This document shows, piece after piece, positions 6,428 to 6,792 of a DNA stretch of 6,792 bases; the first letter of the stretch is position 1; every line of letters begins with the position of its first letter. The notes beneath the pieces are model-generated. The model did not search any database and was not told the DNA's origin. It saw only the letters and a program-made list of their open reading frames with translations. A program made the position numbers and the translations under genes. Location of the stretch: positions 1-6,792 of the forward strand of contig URDR01000103.1 of NCBI GenBank assembly GCA_900546645.1, read 5' to 3'. The stretch comes from an uncultured Bacteroides sp. (GTDB lineage Bacteria; Bacteroidota; Bacteroidia; Bacteroidales; Bacteroidaceae).

Positions 6428-6452
6428 TTTAAGAAGTATGTACTTTCTTAAA
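6428..6452. other. AT-rich secondary hairpin downstream of rpmA
   Basis: TTTAAGAAGTA (6428-6438) and TACTTTCTTAAA (6441-6452) are inverted copies apart from one extra base in the right arm. It lies 16 bases after the rpmA stop on the minus strand and just before the stronger hairpin at 6377-6414. It may protect the 3' end of the rplU-rpmA message or be a weak upstream terminator. The stem is mostly A-T, so its stability is modest. Confidence 0.4.
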
Positions 6453-6468
6453 TTTGGATTGAAACAGA

Positions 6469-6729
6469 TTATGCTTCAGCAGGAACTACAGAAACGAAGC
6501 TCTTGTCTTCGCGTCCTTTTTTGAAACATACAGTTCCGTCTACCAATGCGTAAAGAGTGTGGTCACTACCCATACCTACGTTTTCACCCGGGTTGTGAAC
6601 TGTTCCTCTTTGACGAACAAGGATGTTACCAGCTTTGCAAGCTGAGCCACCGAATATCTTTACGCCTAATCTTTTACTTGCTGATTCACGGCCGTTCTTA
6701 GAACTACCTACACCTTTCTTATGTGCCAT
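6469..6729 (-). CDS. rpmA: 50S ribosomal protein L27
   Basis: This encodes bacterial large-subunit ribosomal protein L27, whose flexible N-terminal tail reaches toward the peptidyl transferase centre. The protein has 86 residues, a normal length. The start MAHKKGVGSSKNGRESASKRLG and the core GNILVRQRGTVHNPGENVGMGSDHTLYALVDG are diagnostic. The N-terminus begins directly with AHKKG and lacks the cleaved extension seen in Firmicutes, in line with a Bacteroidota host. It is read on the minus strand, 21 bases after the end of rplU, in the usual rplU-rpmA order. The promoter would lie upstream of rplU, outside the window. Transcription ends at the 6377-6414 hairpin, facing the lipoprotein gene. 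Confidence 0.99.
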   Translation of the reverse strand: MAHKKGVGSSKNGRESASKRLGVKIFGGSACKAGNILVRQRGTVHNPGENVGMGSDHTLYALVDGTVCFKKGREDKSFVSVVPAEA

Positions 6730-6750
6730 TTTCTTCTACGTTTTTAATGA

Positions 6751-6792
6751 TTAAGCAATAACTTGTTTGATTGTCAATTCAGTAAACTGCTG
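6751..6792 (-). CDS. rplU: 50S ribosomal protein L21, C-terminal fragment
   Basis: Only the last 13 codons and the TAA stop (complement of 6751-6753) are in the window, encoding QQFTELTIKQVIA. This matches the usual C-terminal end of Bacteroidales L21 (a basic, Gln-rich stretch, then TxLxIxxI). It is immediately upstream of rpmA on the minus strand with a 21-base gap, the standard rplU-rpmA pair. The gene is cut by the window edge, not truncated in nature as far as can be seen. Confidence 0.9.
   Translation of the reverse strand, partial: QQFTELTIKQVIA

Overview
The window looks like a chromosomal piece from a Bacteroidales bacterium (Bacteroides or a close relative). The grounds are protein style (a 6-bladed beta-propeller lipoprotein of the kind common in gut Bacteroidales, and L27/L21 sequences), A-rich rather than Shine-Dalgarno leaders before most genes, and sites resembling the Bacteroides primary-sigma promoter (TTTG, then TAnnTTTG). 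No species can be named from the sequence alone.

Layout. Bases 1-4441 (+ strand) hold a phosphate uptake operon: the 3' part of an outer-membrane porin gene, then pstS (lipid-anchored phosphate-binding protein), pstC and pstA (permeases) and pstB (ATPase). Together they give a route from the cell surface through the outer membrane, periplasm and inner membrane. pstC/pstA are 22 bases apart and pstA/pstB overlap by 13 bases. pstS and pstC are separated by 114 bases that carry a long imperfect inverted repeat, a likely mRNA hairpin. A long purine/pyrimidine hairpin with a T run 37 bases after pstB closes the operon. No phoU follows.

Bases 4442-5150 are an AT-rich stretch with no recognisable gene. 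It contains the pst terminator, a promoter-like site at 4550-4579 and a 21-codon ORF (5031-5096) preceded by a 9-base match to the Shine-Dalgarno sequence, which is unusual for this phylum. Bases 5151-6257 encode a lone lipoprotein of the 6-bladed beta-propeller type in DNA much richer in A+T than the pst genes, which suggests an accessory or transferred segment.

Bases 6258-6792 return to core genome. A hairpin able to act on both strands (6377-6414) separates the lipoprotein gene from convergent rpmA (ribosomal protein L27), which lies downstream of rplU (L21, only its last 13 codons present) on the minus strand.

Overall this is mostly an ordinary core region. The points worth a second look are the pstS-pstC hairpin, the missing phoU, and the AT-rich segment with its small ORF and orphan lipoprotein. 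I see no CRISPR array, tRNA, rRNA, insertion sequence or clearly new system.
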